This document shows positions 1 to 11,872 of a stretch of DNA of 37,892 nucleotides, in pieces. Numbering within the stretch: the stretch's first letter is position 1; the number at the start of each line of letters is the position of its first letter. The DNA comes from Trachelipus rathkii (Eukaryota; Arthropoda; Malacostraca; Isopoda; Trachelipodidae). The stretch covers positions 15,001 through 52,892 of the forward strand of contig JABUQX010088170.1 in the NCBI GenBank assembly GCA_015478945.1, written 5' to 3'. A program made the translations under genes and the position numbers. Under the pieces are notes generated by a model. It saw only the letters and a program-made list of their open reading frames with translations, did not search any database and had not been told where the DNA came from.

Positions 1-540
1 GTTCCGCGAAAGCATCGGACTCGGGACCTTCATTGCATCACTGTTAACGAATATTCGATTTCACGCTTGAAAACATGTAGTGACTCTTAGGATGTTGAAT
101 ATTTAATTTGAGATAATATATTTTTATCTTATTTATTTATTTATTTATATTATTTATTTAATAAATGTAGTATATTCGAAGGGCTTCTAAAAAGTTGTTA
201 TGAGCTTTAAACATTATTAGACACATTTTATCACTCATTAATTCTTCAATTATATATTAAAAATATTACTTTTAATTTTTCAGATGCTAACTATTTTTTA
301 TTGAATACTCAAATAATTGAGTTATAATGTACTTTTTGTATGATACCAAATAATACTTACTTTGCAATGAAATCCACTTCGACGGCCGGAAGAGCGGTCT
401 CCAAAAAGAAGACACGATATTAGGTTAATGCCTTCAACTCAAGAAATCGAGTTTTCTGTAGCTGTGATTGGTATTATTAAATCGTTGGAACAGAAATCGG
501 AGTTAACATTTCTTTCTCTTTCATGGGGGTTCGAATGAGA
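1..540. other. Anonymous AT-rich sequence, no gene seen
   Basis: The first 50 bases are of mixed composition and open in two plus frames, but match no family I recognise. Bases 360-540 form another mixed-composition patch without splice sites bounding a recognisable exon. The rest is AT-rich with short ATTT runs. I see no gene here; the first 50 bases could be the end of a feature lying outside the window. Confidence 0.4.
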
Positions 541-862
541 GATTCAATATATTATATATTATATTATTTTGAGTGTGATTATATTATTTATTACTCGTAA
601 TTTCATATTATTTAGTTATTATATACATAATTATTATTATTATTTTATATATATATTATTATTATTATTGAATTATTTATATAATATTATGATTATTATT
701 ACTTATTTTAATTATTATTAATTATTATTATTTTAAATATATTTATATTTAATATTTTATTATTAATTTTATTAATTCATTTATTTATTATTATTATTAA
801 ATTATTATTAATTATTATTTATAATATTAATTATTCATTAATGATTACTTATTTTATTATTA
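541..862. repeat. (TTA/ATT)n-rich microsatellite block
   Basis: Degenerate TTA/ATT trinucleotide array mixed with short TATA runs. The plus strand is T-rich (TTATTATTA), the same polarity as the array at 2296-2744 and opposite to the TAA array near 6.4-7.06 kb. Confidence 0.85.
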
Positions 863-1235
863 TTGTTGACTGTTACGGTAAATAAAAAGAGCAGTTTTTA
901 GATATTTCCGTTTAATTGTAACGCTTGAGATTCTAATTTTACAGTAAAGTCATTGATAAGCCTTTATTAAATAACATCAGTACAGTAAATCTCCCCTCAA
1001 TTAATAATATCTAGAAATGTTCTCAGTAATTAAATGCTTTTCGAGCGATAATTAAAACTACATTCACCGTACTAATTCTGTATTATTTTGTTTAACGTTT
1101 ACACTAATTTCACAGATTTTTTTTTTAAAAAAAAAAGATAGTAAACTGCATGCATTTATCAAATGAGATAGAATCTTGTCATGAATTTTACTTATAAGAA
1201 GAATCAATGGAAATATTGAGTATCACAGCTTTTGT
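863..1235. other. Anonymous AT-rich spacer
   Basis: No recognisable coding or RNA gene. It contains a short T-run/A-run junction near 1118-1136 (T9 then A10) that can form a simple hairpin. Confidence 0.4.
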
Positions 1236-1259
1236 TAATATATATTTATATATATAAAT

Positions 1260-1290
<31 letters not shown>

Positions 1291-1360
1291 CTATAATAAA
1301 TAATATGTATAAAAATATATATATAATATAATCTATACATATATATATATTTATATACCA
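1236..1360. repeat. (TA)n microsatellite
   Basis: TA dinucleotide array with scattered A/T slippage interruptions. It is followed by ordinary AT-rich sequence to about 1596, in which I see no gene. Confidence 0.85.
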
Positions 1361-1596
1361 TTCTAACTTATACTCAATTCAGTAAAATATATCTAAATTT
1401 ATCTGTTACTAATTTGATTCAGAGCAAGATTCTTATGATTTTATAAACTGATCAAAGGTTAAATTTCTTTTTCAAAGCAAAGATAACATCGTTTTATTTT
1501 GTAGCTCCCATAGAATTAATAAAGCAGTATTTTTTATTTAATACTCAAATGTGTTAATTATTGCTATCAATTTGCACTTATTCCAATCTATTAAGC

Positions 1597-2008
1597 AATA
1601 TATAATATATATCATATATTTAATATATATATATATAATATATAATATATAATTATAAAATATATAATATATATATATTATTATATATATAATTTATATA
1701 TAATATACTATAATATATATGTATAATATTATATATATATATATATAATATATATAATATATATAATATAATATATATATATTATATTATAATATATATA
1801 TATAATATATTAATATATATATAATATATTAATATATATATATATAATTAAATATAATAATTATAATATAATAATATATATTGATATATATATATTTATA
1901 TTATAATATTATTAAATATATAATATATATTTAATATATATTAATATATATATATAATATTATATTATTAATATATAATATTCATATATATATATTAATA
2001 TTATATTA

Positions 2009-2041
<33 letters not shown>
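1597..2041. repeat. Long degenerate (TA)n array
   Basis: About 445 bases of almost pure A and T, with TA runs broken by AATATT and TATAATAT variants. It ends sharply at 2041, where mixed sequence containing TTAACGCCGC begins. The irregular interruptions suggest an old slippage-prone array; assembly length is uncertain. Confidence 0.9.
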
Positions 2042-2048
<7 letters not shown>

Positions 2049-2295
2049 TGGAAAACGCTATTAACGCCGCCTGTGGATAACATTCCACTTTAATTATCTA
2101 AGACGAACTCCTAAAATGGTAAGGACTCACATTAATAATATGGGATAACGCTTTGCGGTTTCTTATCTACTTTTACTTCACATGGGTAAGTTTTTAAAAT
2201 CAATTCAATAATAATATTTATTTTGTTTGCTTGAATTCATTTATTGCAAGTGTGAGATTAAATTATGTTCAGAATTTGAGGGTAGAAAAATGTTT
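2042..2295. other. Short mixed-composition island between microsatellites
   Basis: The island contains TTAACGCCGC (2056-2065), which recurs near 34.61 kb beside another TA array. A donor-like GTAAGTTT occurs near 2185, but no recognisable coding frame leads into it. Nothing here can be assigned. Confidence 0.35.
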
Positions 2296-2531
2296 AATTA
2301 TTATTATTATATATTATTATTTAATTTATATTATTATTATTGATTATTAATTATTATTATATTATTAATTTATTTAAATTATTATTATATTATTCATTAT
2401 TTTATAATAATCTATGATTATAATTTATTATTATTAATATTTATTATTAATTTATTATTTTATTATATTATAATTATTATTATTAATTATTATTTAATTT
2501 CTATTTATATAATTATTATATTATTATTAAT

Positions 2532-2564
<33 letters not shown>

Positions 2565-2744
2565 ATTATTATTTTTATTATTTATATATTATTTATTATA
2601 TTATTTATCTATTATTATTAATTATTATTATTTATTATTATTAATTATTTATATATTATTTATTTATTATTTATTTATTATTATTATTATTATTATTTAT
2701 TTATTATAATTATTATTAATAATTTAAATTATTATTATTATTAC
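2296..2744. repeat. (ATT)n/(TTA)n microsatellite block
   Basis: A 450-base ATT trinucleotide array with TTTA and TATA variants, T-rich on the plus strand. Scattered non-repeat bases indicate age. Confidence 0.9.
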
Positions 2745-4316
2745 TTACTTGAGCTTTCACTTGACTTCCAATTCTCTTTCTGAGACTGAACTTGTTTCTT
2801 CGCCCTATTTTGCTTTTCACATTTTTCAACGGTTTTATTAACTCTCTTGCACAATCTTCATGCTTTCTAGCTCATCGAACACTACTTACTTGAACGCTAT
2901 GCTTTTCAAACATTCACTATCAACTCTGAGTAAAATATCTCTGTAACAATCTTTCCCTTCAAATTTTCCCCTATTATAATACATTTGCATACTTTCCAAA
3001 AGCTGTGCTCACTCGATAATAGTCGGCCCTTTGAATCGGCTGGAATTGTTCTCTACAAAAACTTTTCCTCCTTCGCCTACGAAAGACTTGATCAAAACAA
3101 CAATCACAGGAGACAGAGACAAGGTGATAGAAACATCTTTATCATAGGTGAAAAAATTATAATCTATATTTAACCAGCCGTCAAGTAAAGAGCATCTCGA
3201 AAATAAGAAAAACTCTATACAAACTTGATTGGTATCTCAGTCTTTCCAGTTGCGAGTTTTATTGGCAAAAAGTTTGTAGGGTACTATCTTGGAGCAAGAA
3301 GGTTAAGCTGAGTAAGGGGGTGTAATATCTGATTTCAGAAAAGGTTAGTATAAAAGGGTACATATCTGTTCAGCAAAAGGATTGTGGTGCGAAATAGAAA
3401 TGTAAAGCTCGATTTTGATTACAAACCGTAGAGCGAGGACAAAATAAAAGGGAAACCATTGGTGCTCGGTATTTAATAAACGTCTCAAAATCATCTAAAA
3501 TGATGATTTCAGAGAAAGAGGCTAGGATGAGATATATTTTTTTTTAGTGTCTGTGTACCTTTAACGAGTAATTGACACTCCATGAAAATTAAAATAGTCC
3601 TGTAGAATTAAGACATAGAATTATTAATCGTAAATAAAATGGACACCTAAGCCGTAGATAGGTAAGATATCCTAAGTCCTAAGGTTAAATTTTGGAAGAC
3701 TGCAAATTATTTAATACGAGAATAAAAATACATATCGTGCCAACGTACCCATGACATGCACTTCTGAATTGAAAAAATTAAAAAAGAAACGTAGAATTTA
3801 AGGAGTAGAGTACGGTTTGCGTCGAATGCTCAAAACACCTAATGTTTTCTAATTTAATTAGTAACGGAAAGCGAGGTCTAGACTCTAGAGGAAGAAAGGT
3901 TGTTGGTCAAAAATTGGGAAATTTGCATAAAAATTGCCAATGTTGCAGATGAAACAATGAACGAATAAGACCAATGCATACAAACACAAGCGGGCATTTT
4001 CGTGACACGCACTAACCACATCACCTTTGATGCTCAAATCGAATAAGTAATTGATGGGGTTTTAATAGTAGACAAGACTTATTTTTTGTAAAGCTACCCC
4101 CACCCCATAACTTCTCCGAGCTACATTTATGTTGCAATTTTTCAAAAAGTGTGCTAAGAAGAGCTAGTGTTTTGTATTAAACAGTTAGTGTGGAGTGTAA
4201 AGAAAGAATGAAATGTGATTGCAGAGTCACTGCGTATGTTGTTATAAAATGATGCTTATGTTTCCGAACTGTATATAAAATATAATTAGAAATATAATAA
4301 ATACTCAACATTTCAG
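2745..4316. other. Anonymous unique sequence, no supported gene
   Basis: About 1.6 kb of balanced AT-rich unique sequence. The longest open frame (2985-3173, plus, 62 codons) has no recognisable domain, and no splice signals tie it to a neighbour. Nothing resembles an RNA gene. It is probably intergenic or intronic. Confidence 0.4.
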
Positions 4317-4370
4317 CTAATATATATTTATATATATATATAGTATATATATATATATAATATTATATAT

Positions 4371-4416
<46 letters not shown>

Positions 4417-4487
4417 ATATATATAATATATATATATATATTTATATTTATAATATATATATATATATTATATATAGTATAATATAT

Positions 4488-4533
<46 letters not shown>

Positions 4534-4564
4534 TTATATATATGTATATAATAATATATATATA

Positions 4565-4596
<32 letters not shown>

Positions 4597-4613
4597 TAAT
4601 ATATAATATATAT

Positions 4614-4685
<72 letters not shown>
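4317..4685. repeat. Long (TA)n array
   Basis: About 370 bases of TA repeats, the 3' part (about 4610-4683) almost perfect. Perfect TA arrays of this size can extrude cruciforms and often collapse in assemblies. Confidence 0.9.
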
Positions 4686-4686
<1 letters not shown>

Positions 4687-4872
4687 TATATAGTAAACAT
4701 TTTATTTCCAGTAACGTTTTGCTTTCCTCCAGTTCCATCTCGTGTCCTATACTAATCCCAGGGAGGGATCACTCTTTGGTTCGTTCCTTGCTTTTTAATC
4801 ATATTGATCTTTTAGTTTTTTTTTCTCACTTTGACCATTCATCTTAAATTTATAGCACTTTGGGTAAAGTCA

Positions 4873-4983
4873 TCTAATATTATATATTTTTATTTTATCT
4901 ATAATATATTATATTTTTTTTTCATTATATATATAATATATATATAATTACTATATAATATATATATATATATAGTATTATAT

Positions 4984-5036
<53 letters not shown>

Positions 5037-5054
5037 TATTATAATATATTATTA

Positions 5055-5114
<60 letters not shown>

Positions 5115-5115
5115 A
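4873..5115. repeat. (TA)n array
   Basis: TA-rich block with T-run interruptions at its left end and a near-perfect TA run at about 5058-5109. It lies about 180 bases left of the inverted-repeat element. Confidence 0.85.
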
Positions 5116-5296
5116 TATCTACCTTTCTAAAACTATATGGAGATGCAGTATTTATATTGACTAGGCCTATATATTTATATTTTATTTTTTCAATATTTTA
5201 ATATTATTATATACTAATAAACTTGTACAGACTCTGAATCAGTCTGTATCATTTACAGCAAAGGCCAAAGGATGTAGATGAACAATGATAGTATTT

Positions 5297-5930
5297 GAAA
5301 AAACATATGCGTTACCGGGGGAAGCATAAAAAAGGTACATTGGTGATTGTGGTCACGTGGTTTGAATCAGGATTGAGCACGGAAAATAAAATCAAATGAT
5401 TTAAATGAACTGATTTATTTTTATTGCGGCAATAAGATTTTAAACAAAAAAATCTATTGATTTTTTGCATGATATGGTTTTTTATGATTGTTATTGATTT
5501 TATGATGATAAATTTTGAGAGAGGAAAATATTAAAGGAAAACACATGATATTTTTTCGTGAATGTCAACATTAAAATCCTAAATTATTAAACTAATTAAT
5601 GAATAAGTAATTAAGTTTTCGCAAATACATAAAAAACATTCAACGTAATTATAAAAGTACAATTTATTAAAAATTTGTTTAATCACTTTATAATAATGAG
5701 AAAAAAATCAATTTGTGATTTTTTTATTTTGATTTTTTAAAAAAAAAAAATCATGATTTTTTTTTTGTGACCTTTTTTTTTGATATTTTTGATTTTTTGG
5801 ATTTTTTTTTTAAAAAAATCACGTAAAAAACAGTTGATTTAAATCATTTGATTTTTTTCGTGCCAATCCTGATTCAAACACGTGACCCAATCACTGTACC
5901 TTTATGCTACGGTAACGGCATATGTTTTGT
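5297..5930. mobile_element. MITE-like element with about 100-bp terminal inverted repeats
   Basis: The left arm (about 5297-5412) and right arm (about 5831-5930) are imperfect reverse complements over about 100 bases. Shared blocks, read inward from each end, are CATATG, GTTACCG, GCATAAA, GGTACA, GTGATTG, GGTCACGTG, TTTGAATCAGGATTG, GCACG and AATCAAATGATTTAAAT. The roughly 420-bp interior is AT-rich, full of GATTTTTT and AAAAATC runs, with no coding capacity. A possible 6-bp target duplication GTATTT flanks it (5291-5296 and 5931-5936), but such an AT-rich hexamer could be chance. The structure is that of a non-autonomous DNA transposon; the superfamily is not settled. Each arm holds a CACGTG palindrome. 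Confidence 0.85.
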
Positions 5931-6066
5931 GTATTTTGTGTTCTTTGTATATACTGTAGTTAGTTGTTTGTGAAGTAATTTATCCTGAACGAACAAACAG
6001 ACAAGATCACACTATATTCTTAAATTAACATTGCAAATAGTTTTAACTTCGATATTTCTTTTTCAG

Positions 6067-6206
6067 GGGCCTTGGCATTTTCTGAGCTTGGGACATTGTT
6101 TCCCGAGTCAGGGGGTCAGTATGTTTACTACTTGGAAGGATTCGCTCCTAAACGGAAGAAAGAAAGGTTGTTTTGGGGACCCCTTGTTGCTTTTCTTTAC
6201 AGTTGG
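6067..6206 (+). CDS. Exon of an SLC7-type (LAT family) amino acid transporter, partial
   Basis: This region encodes part of a membrane amino acid exchanger of the SLC7/APC superfamily, which works at the plasma membrane, usually with an SLC3 heavy chain. A good acceptor (pyrimidine tract then TTTTTCAG) ends at 6066. After two bases of a split codon, probably Gly, there are 46 open codons. They begin ALAFSELGT, continue FPESGGQYVYYLEGF and end FWGPLVAFLYSW. This is the family signature around transmembrane segment 3 and the start of segment 4 (ALxxxELGTxxPxSGGxYxY, then GPLxAFLxSW). The basic stretch APKRKKERL between the two is longer than in vertebrate LAT1. A possible donor (TGG then GTAGCG) follows 6206; without it the frame closes 10 codons later, at a TAA at 6234-6236. 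No other exon of the gene was found. It could be an orphan or pseudogenised exon, although the frame is clean. Confidence 0.78.
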
Positions 6207-6309
6207 GTAGCGAACTTTTTTAGTATATTATACTAAATAGAACCTTACTATAGTTATATCAAAATAATACCCCACAAACTATATTGCAATATTGAAAAGT
6301 ATTTAATGT

Positions 6310-7060
6310 TTTTAATATATATATTATATATCTATATATAATATAGATATAATATATTAATATATTACTATATAATATATAGTATATAATAATGAACTTA
6401 ATTAATAATAATAAATATATAATAAATAAGAATATAATATTAATAATAATTAATAATAATAATAGTTAATAATAATAATAATAATAGATAATAATAATAA
6501 AATAATAAATAATAATAATAATAATAAAAATAATAATAAAATATAAACAATAATTAAAAAAATAAAATTAATAATAAATAATAATAATAATAATCATAAA
6601 TAATAATTTGTGAGCAGATAGCATAAGCACAATAATAATAATAATAATAAAACGATCATAAGGAATGAATAAGATATGCATAACTAATACTAATAATAAT
6701 AATAATAAGCTAATAATAATCATAAAATAATGATAAATAAAATAACTAATAATAATAATAATAATAATAATATAATAATAATAAATAATAATATAATAAT
6801 AATTAATTAAATACATACAATAATATCAATATAATATTAAATAATAATAAATAATAATTAATAATAATAATAAAATAATAAAATAATAATAATAATAATA
6901 AATAATAATATTACTATTAATAGAAAGAGGATAATAAAAATCATATAGATCATCAAATGAATCAAAAAGTGAAAAATAAAGAAATAATAATAAATAAGAA
7001 ATAATAATTACAAATAATATTAATAAAATAAAATATAATTAAATTAAAATAATATAAAAA
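6310..7060. repeat. TA block followed by a long (TAA)n array
   Basis: About 80 bases of TA repeat followed by some 670 bases of TAA/AATA repeats. The plus strand is A-rich, the reverse polarity of the TTA arrays at 541-862, 2296-2744 and 30756-30945. The 82-codon minus-strand frame at 6568-6816, made of Ile/Tyr/Leu, is only the translation of this repeat. Confidence 0.9.
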
Positions 7061-7494
7061 AAAAATAAAAATTATCGTAAAGTAGATAAGTGATATGTCA
7101 TCTTGAGATAACTCTTCCTGAATAGAGTCAGAGAAAATTGTGAGGTTTAGAAATGCGTCATAGTTTCACTTACATTAGCTTTGGTGATGCAATCCCAACT
7201 TTTTCATCATAACTTCAATTTTGTCTTCAACTTGAAAAGCTATAACATTTTCTCATTGAATATTTAAATTGAGCAGATTTGAATGGGTAAAAATATCTTA
7301 TATACATAACAAAGAAATTTTATCTTTACAAAATAAAACTTAAAATTAAATATAATGTATATTATAGCATATAATCATTACCTGAAATGGACGTTCAAAA
7401 CAACACAATAGCAAGACATCATACTCTACTTCAAAATAATCATAAGGACTAAAAGATAGTCTCCCCCGCAACAAGGACCAGAACAAACCTAAAT
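7061..7494. other. Anonymous AT-rich spacer
   Basis: Unique AT-rich sequence with no open frame of interest and no recognisable signal. Confidence 0.35.
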
Positions 7495-7795
7495 TTAAGC
7501 ATGAGAGAAAAGAGGAGGAGAAAGAGGAGAGAGAGGAGAAGAAGACTGAGAGAGAGGAGGAAACGAGAGAGAGAGCAAGAGGAAAAATAGAGAAGGATAA
7601 GAATAGAAATAAGTAAATGATCGCCAGTGTACAATTTTAACTTGATTGAGAGAAAGAGGATAAATAGAAGAAGAGAAAGTTATTAAATAGTGAATTAATT
7701 CATAGTGAATATTAACGGTAAACAAGCAGAGAGAGGAGAAGAGAGAGAAAGAGAAGAGAGAAGAGAGAAGAGAAGAGAGAGAGAGAGATTACATC
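7495..7795. repeat. Purine-only (GA/GGA/GAAGA) tract
   Basis: Two nearly uninterrupted plus-strand purine stretches, about 7500-7620 and 7728-7790, separated by about 100 bases of mixed sequence. They consist of GA, GGA and GAAGA units with mirror symmetry. Minus-strand Ser/Leu-rich frames here are repeat artefacts. Confidence 0.85.
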
Positions 7796-9941
7796 ATCTT
7801 CGTAACTACAGAATATATTCTTCATCTTTGTGAGTTAATTTTTAAAGATACTGAAGAGGAAACGTTCTCCCTCAATGATGTCGGCTCTTCTTCTCTTCCG
7901 GTAGAAGGTGAAGATCTCTCTCTCCTCTTCACTTCAGGTGTAATTTAAATAGGCTCGACAGCTGAAAGGCCTGTTTCTTCTTCTTTCTTTAGGTACGTCC
8001 TCAAACTTCCATCTTTAGCCTCCTCCTTAAAGGATTTTCCAGCAAGATAGTTTCTCTCTCTTTTTTCCTTTTGTTATTGTTATTGGCTTCTATTCTTTTT
8101 CTTTTCTAATATTTGTTCTAATATGCTAAAGAAAGCTGTATCTATGTTATTATATATATATACCAGATATAATTTATATATATAATTTCAAACTTTATCA
8201 TCTCATATGTATTGATATATATTTTATGAAAAACGAGTAGGTATTATATTTTATTAGTATTTCAGCTAAAATAATCTATATACTGTGGTTTTTCTTAATA
8301 TATTTTATTCCTTGCTTTGCATTAGCTTAACTGTTTACGCAGTCCAAGGTCTCTTTGAGAAGACCCAGCTCACAGCATAAATTAGAGAGGAAATGGAGTA
8401 ACACAAAAAGACATGTTCAACTAAGAAATAATAAATATGCGAACCATAAAATGTTCTCTATTTCTAATCCTAAATTACTAACTTTACTAATAATATATGA
8501 AACCCTATTACAAAATATCAAAAAAACTATTTTAGCTAAGCAGCGTTAAATTTGCTTAAAATATGCACAATAATAATTAATATCTGTCAAAAGTATGTAC
8601 AACTTATATCGGAAACGTACTCCCCGGGGTTTGAACCTATCGCTTGGCCTATTGTACGTCATAATCTTCGTCGTAACTCGTGAATGAGTGTCGTGATTTT
8701 AATGATCAACACTCCTTCTTTGCCGTAGTAATTTCCTTTTAAAGACTCCCTTGTACCGTTATAATGCCCGAAAGTCTCGGACATAGTATCAGTGTGTCCC
8801 TTTGAGACAACAGTTAGCTCATTGGTCCTTTAAATATGCCCAAGACAGTCCTGTCACAACAGTAATGCCTTCCCAATCTATTTCGTTGTTCTCGCAGAAC
8901 TTAATCACGACCTCGTTGAATGGTAACGGTTCTCCACCTTCGTTTGTCAAGTTTAGACGCCTAGATGCCTACACTCAAAGATAACGTTTCCATAATAGAA
9001 AAAAAGATTAGACACAGAAAAAGATCTGAGAAACACATTCAGGATAGATTAATGAATTAAATCCCGGCTATATACTCCAGGAGCAGCCATAGAACGACTG
9101 GAACGGAAGAGCTAAAGAGAAGTTAAAAGAGAAAGAAATATAAAAAGGGGAAGTTCAGAAATCAAAACTTTGGGCCAGACTTTATCGAACAGCTTGACAT
9201 GTCTTCTCTATAGCGCCCATGCAAGAGATCACCGAAATGAGGAAGTACAGATGGATCAAGTTCGGAAAGAAAGGAAGAAGGAATGATCGCCAAGTCAAAC
9301 GCCCTACAAAAACCATATGCATCATAGATAAGATTAAAATTAAAAAGTTCCTAATCTTTTTAAGACTAGATCGAAATTTCGGGAAGAAACAGAGGTTACG
9401 ATAGGCTAGTTGATTGTGATAGAGGTCCGCTTCATCGCACATGCTGATTGGATACACTTCTTCCACAGAAGAAAAGTTGAAGTTGATAGGACAGTAAGGA
9501 AACGTTTCCAAAGCGGTTGCCAAGCTCAGAACAAAAGTTACGAGACCACTGAGAGGATACTTAGCACTCTCTGCCTCTTTAGAATTAGCTCAAATATTGA
9601 GAATAAACACTTTAATGAGATGAAAGAGACGAAAGAAGAAGAATAGCGAAGTTAAACAAGCATATTACCGACAGACATACAGAGAGGCAGAAGAAGGGGA
9701 AAAGCTGGATTGATTTAAACCGCAAGATGTCAGAAAGACTGTGAGTGAGAGTAGCCATCATGTGCACTTTCTGGCAAGAAGTTTTCGGGTCTCACAGGGC
9801 TCATTTTGTCATTCCCTAGATGAAGCTATAAAAACACGACGTTCAGATTTTAAAAAAAACTGTAATTTTGATACAAATTTATAAAACTTTCAATTAAAAC
9901 GAGAATTCAATAATTCCATGTTTAATAAATAATATTTATTA
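7796..9941. other. Anonymous unique sequence, no supported gene
   Basis: About 2.1 kb of unique sequence. Open frames at 8355-8549, 8802-8984, 9219-9404 and 9410-9646 (plus) and 9182-9523 (minus) have no domain, transmembrane pattern or splice context I can recognise. The minus 113-codon frame overlaps two plus frames, as expected by chance. A B-box-like GGTTCAAACCC on the minus strand near 8620 lacks a correctly spaced A box. No gene is called. Confidence 0.4.
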
Positions 9942-10172
9942 CTATATATATAGTATATATATTATATATATAATAATATTATATATATTATAAATATATA
10001 TATTATTTATATATTATAAATATAAATTATATATATATAAATAATATTATATATATATATATAAATTATAAATATTATTTATATATTATATATATATATA
10101 TATCTATAATAATTATATAAATAAATTATATATATTATATATAACATATTTATATATAAAAGTATTATATAT
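9942..10172. repeat. (TA)n array
   Basis: About 230 bases of TA repeats with AAATA and TTATTT interruptions. Confidence 0.88.
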
Positions 10173-11117
10173 AGTTAGTTTAGCATGATCGCTGATTAAG
10201 CTAGGTATATTAAAGAAGCCTTAAAATTAAAAAAGGCAGAAATCTTAAAAATTATTTCTACAAGCAGTCTTCAAAAATTAAGGTAAACGTGAGCTTTCGA
10301 TCTAAACGAGATCCTTTCAAACGTGATGGCATGAAGACTAAATAAAATTTCTAAATAAAGTATAAAATGTAAAAAATATTTTGGGAAAATAGAAATGAAT
10401 GTAGTCTTAGATTTTTTTGAAAAAAAGTTGTGAGGCAGTATTGTTAGCAGTATCTAGGGTATTCTTTGTAGTTTGTTAAAGTAAGGTTTTTTTAAGCACA
10501 ATGATTCGATTAATTTCGTGAAGGGGTCAAAGGCTTTGTGATGGTATGCATGTTGTCAATTAATTCGTGGTGAGTAAGATCTGGTAAGAGTGCTCAGTTC
10601 TGGCCCCAGCATGGATAATTGTCTGATGTGGTTGGTATTTCGTCTTTTGATCTTGTTCACCGAAAAGGGAATGTGCAGTGGAACAGACATTTTGTAGACA
10701 CGGAAAATTGTTAGAGAGCTTAGAGTTAAGAGCGTTTAAGGGAAATGTCATTAGATGATGAGTCTAAGGATTTCAGTAAGGAGCTTAATGATCGTAGGCG
10801 AGATTAAGTAGTATGAGGACATAAGTAAGTAGGAAAAAAAGAGTTGTTAGGTCTAGAGGATGCTAATTTCTTTTTGGCTTTGAAACAAAACGACATATGA
10901 TGTGTTGGGTATTAGGATAGTTTACAAAGTGAGAAAGATTAATTGAGTCAGTTGAAGAGAACAGAGGGGGCAAATCGCGGGCAAAAGCTCTTAGAACATA
11001 GTATGAAATAATTCCCAATTTGGTTTTAGGCAATGGGAGTCGAACAGTATGTATTAGATGGGTGTTGAGCTAGTGTTCGAATTAGACTGATAAAAAGAAA
11101 TGCTTTTAAACAATTTT
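10173..11117. other. Anonymous sequence, moderately purine-rich
   Basis: Unique sequence with more A and G than C on the plus strand. A 63-codon minus frame (10560-10751) has no recognisable motif. No gene is supported. Confidence 0.35.
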
Positions 11118-11222
11118 CATATTATATAATTATCTTATAATATATATATAAATAACTAATATAATATAGATATATATTATAGATATTATATTTAATATAT
11201 TTCTATTATATAATATATATAA
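11118..11222. repeat. (TA)n array
   Basis: Short degenerate TA array. Confidence 0.8.
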
Positions 11223-11580
11223 TGGACATTCGTGGATCGTTTCCCTGAAATATGTTTTTGCAAAAACAGAGAAAATTTGTTATTTCATTTTTCTATGTAC
11301 AATATCGAACAAAATCTACAAACGCCCATGGTGCCAGATGCGTGTTTTTCTTGTTTTTAAACAATGCAAAGTGAAATAAATTATAAATATAAAATAAATT
11401 ACTTAAGTGAGCGTTATGATACGTTAAGCAAGGTTATGTTGAGTTACGTTGCGTCTCTGCTATTAAAACTAATATTTCTTTAATAGTTCGTAAATATATA
11501 GGTCAAGCGGAATACTTCTAAATGAGAAAAATAACAAATTTTTAAAAAAATACCTTTTCGGGAAAACCCTACTATTCCCA
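11223..11580. other. Anonymous spacer
   Basis: Unique AT-rich sequence. I see no gene or RNA signal in it. Confidence 0.35.
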
Positions 11581-11677
11581 ATAATATTATATATATTATA
11601 TATATAAATATATATATATATATACTATATATATATATAATATATATATTATATAGTATATATATATTATAATTATT
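11581..11677. repeat. (TA)n array
   Basis: Short TA array; a 17-base A run follows at about 11709-11726. The Ile/Tyr frame on the minus strand is the translation of the repeat. Confidence 0.8.
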
Positions 11678-11872
11678 AAAAATAATCAATATAAATGTTT
11701 AGCAAAAATAAAAAAAAAAAAAAAAATTAAAAGATTATATACATATACTGTAATAAAGCCGAAAAGTTTATTTTATAATACTCAGGTTTACTGCTTATTC
11801 ATGATCTTTAAAATTTAAATTAAAAAATAAACCAAAATTAATCTTTTTTTGTCTTTTGTTTCTTTTTAACCT

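Noticed and set aside
1597..2041. TA arrays as a possible replication origin or mitochondrial control region
   Set aside because: No mitochondrial tRNA or rRNA genes nearby, and similar arrays occur throughout the window, so ordinary nuclear microsatellites explain them.
8600..8660. tRNA-like B box (GGTTCAAACCC, minus strand)
   Set aside because: No A box at proper spacing, the T stem does not pair and no acceptor stem is present.
9182..9646. 113-codon minus frame and two plus frames
   Set aside because: No recognisable family, mutually overlapping on opposite strands, and no splice context; chance cannot be excluded.
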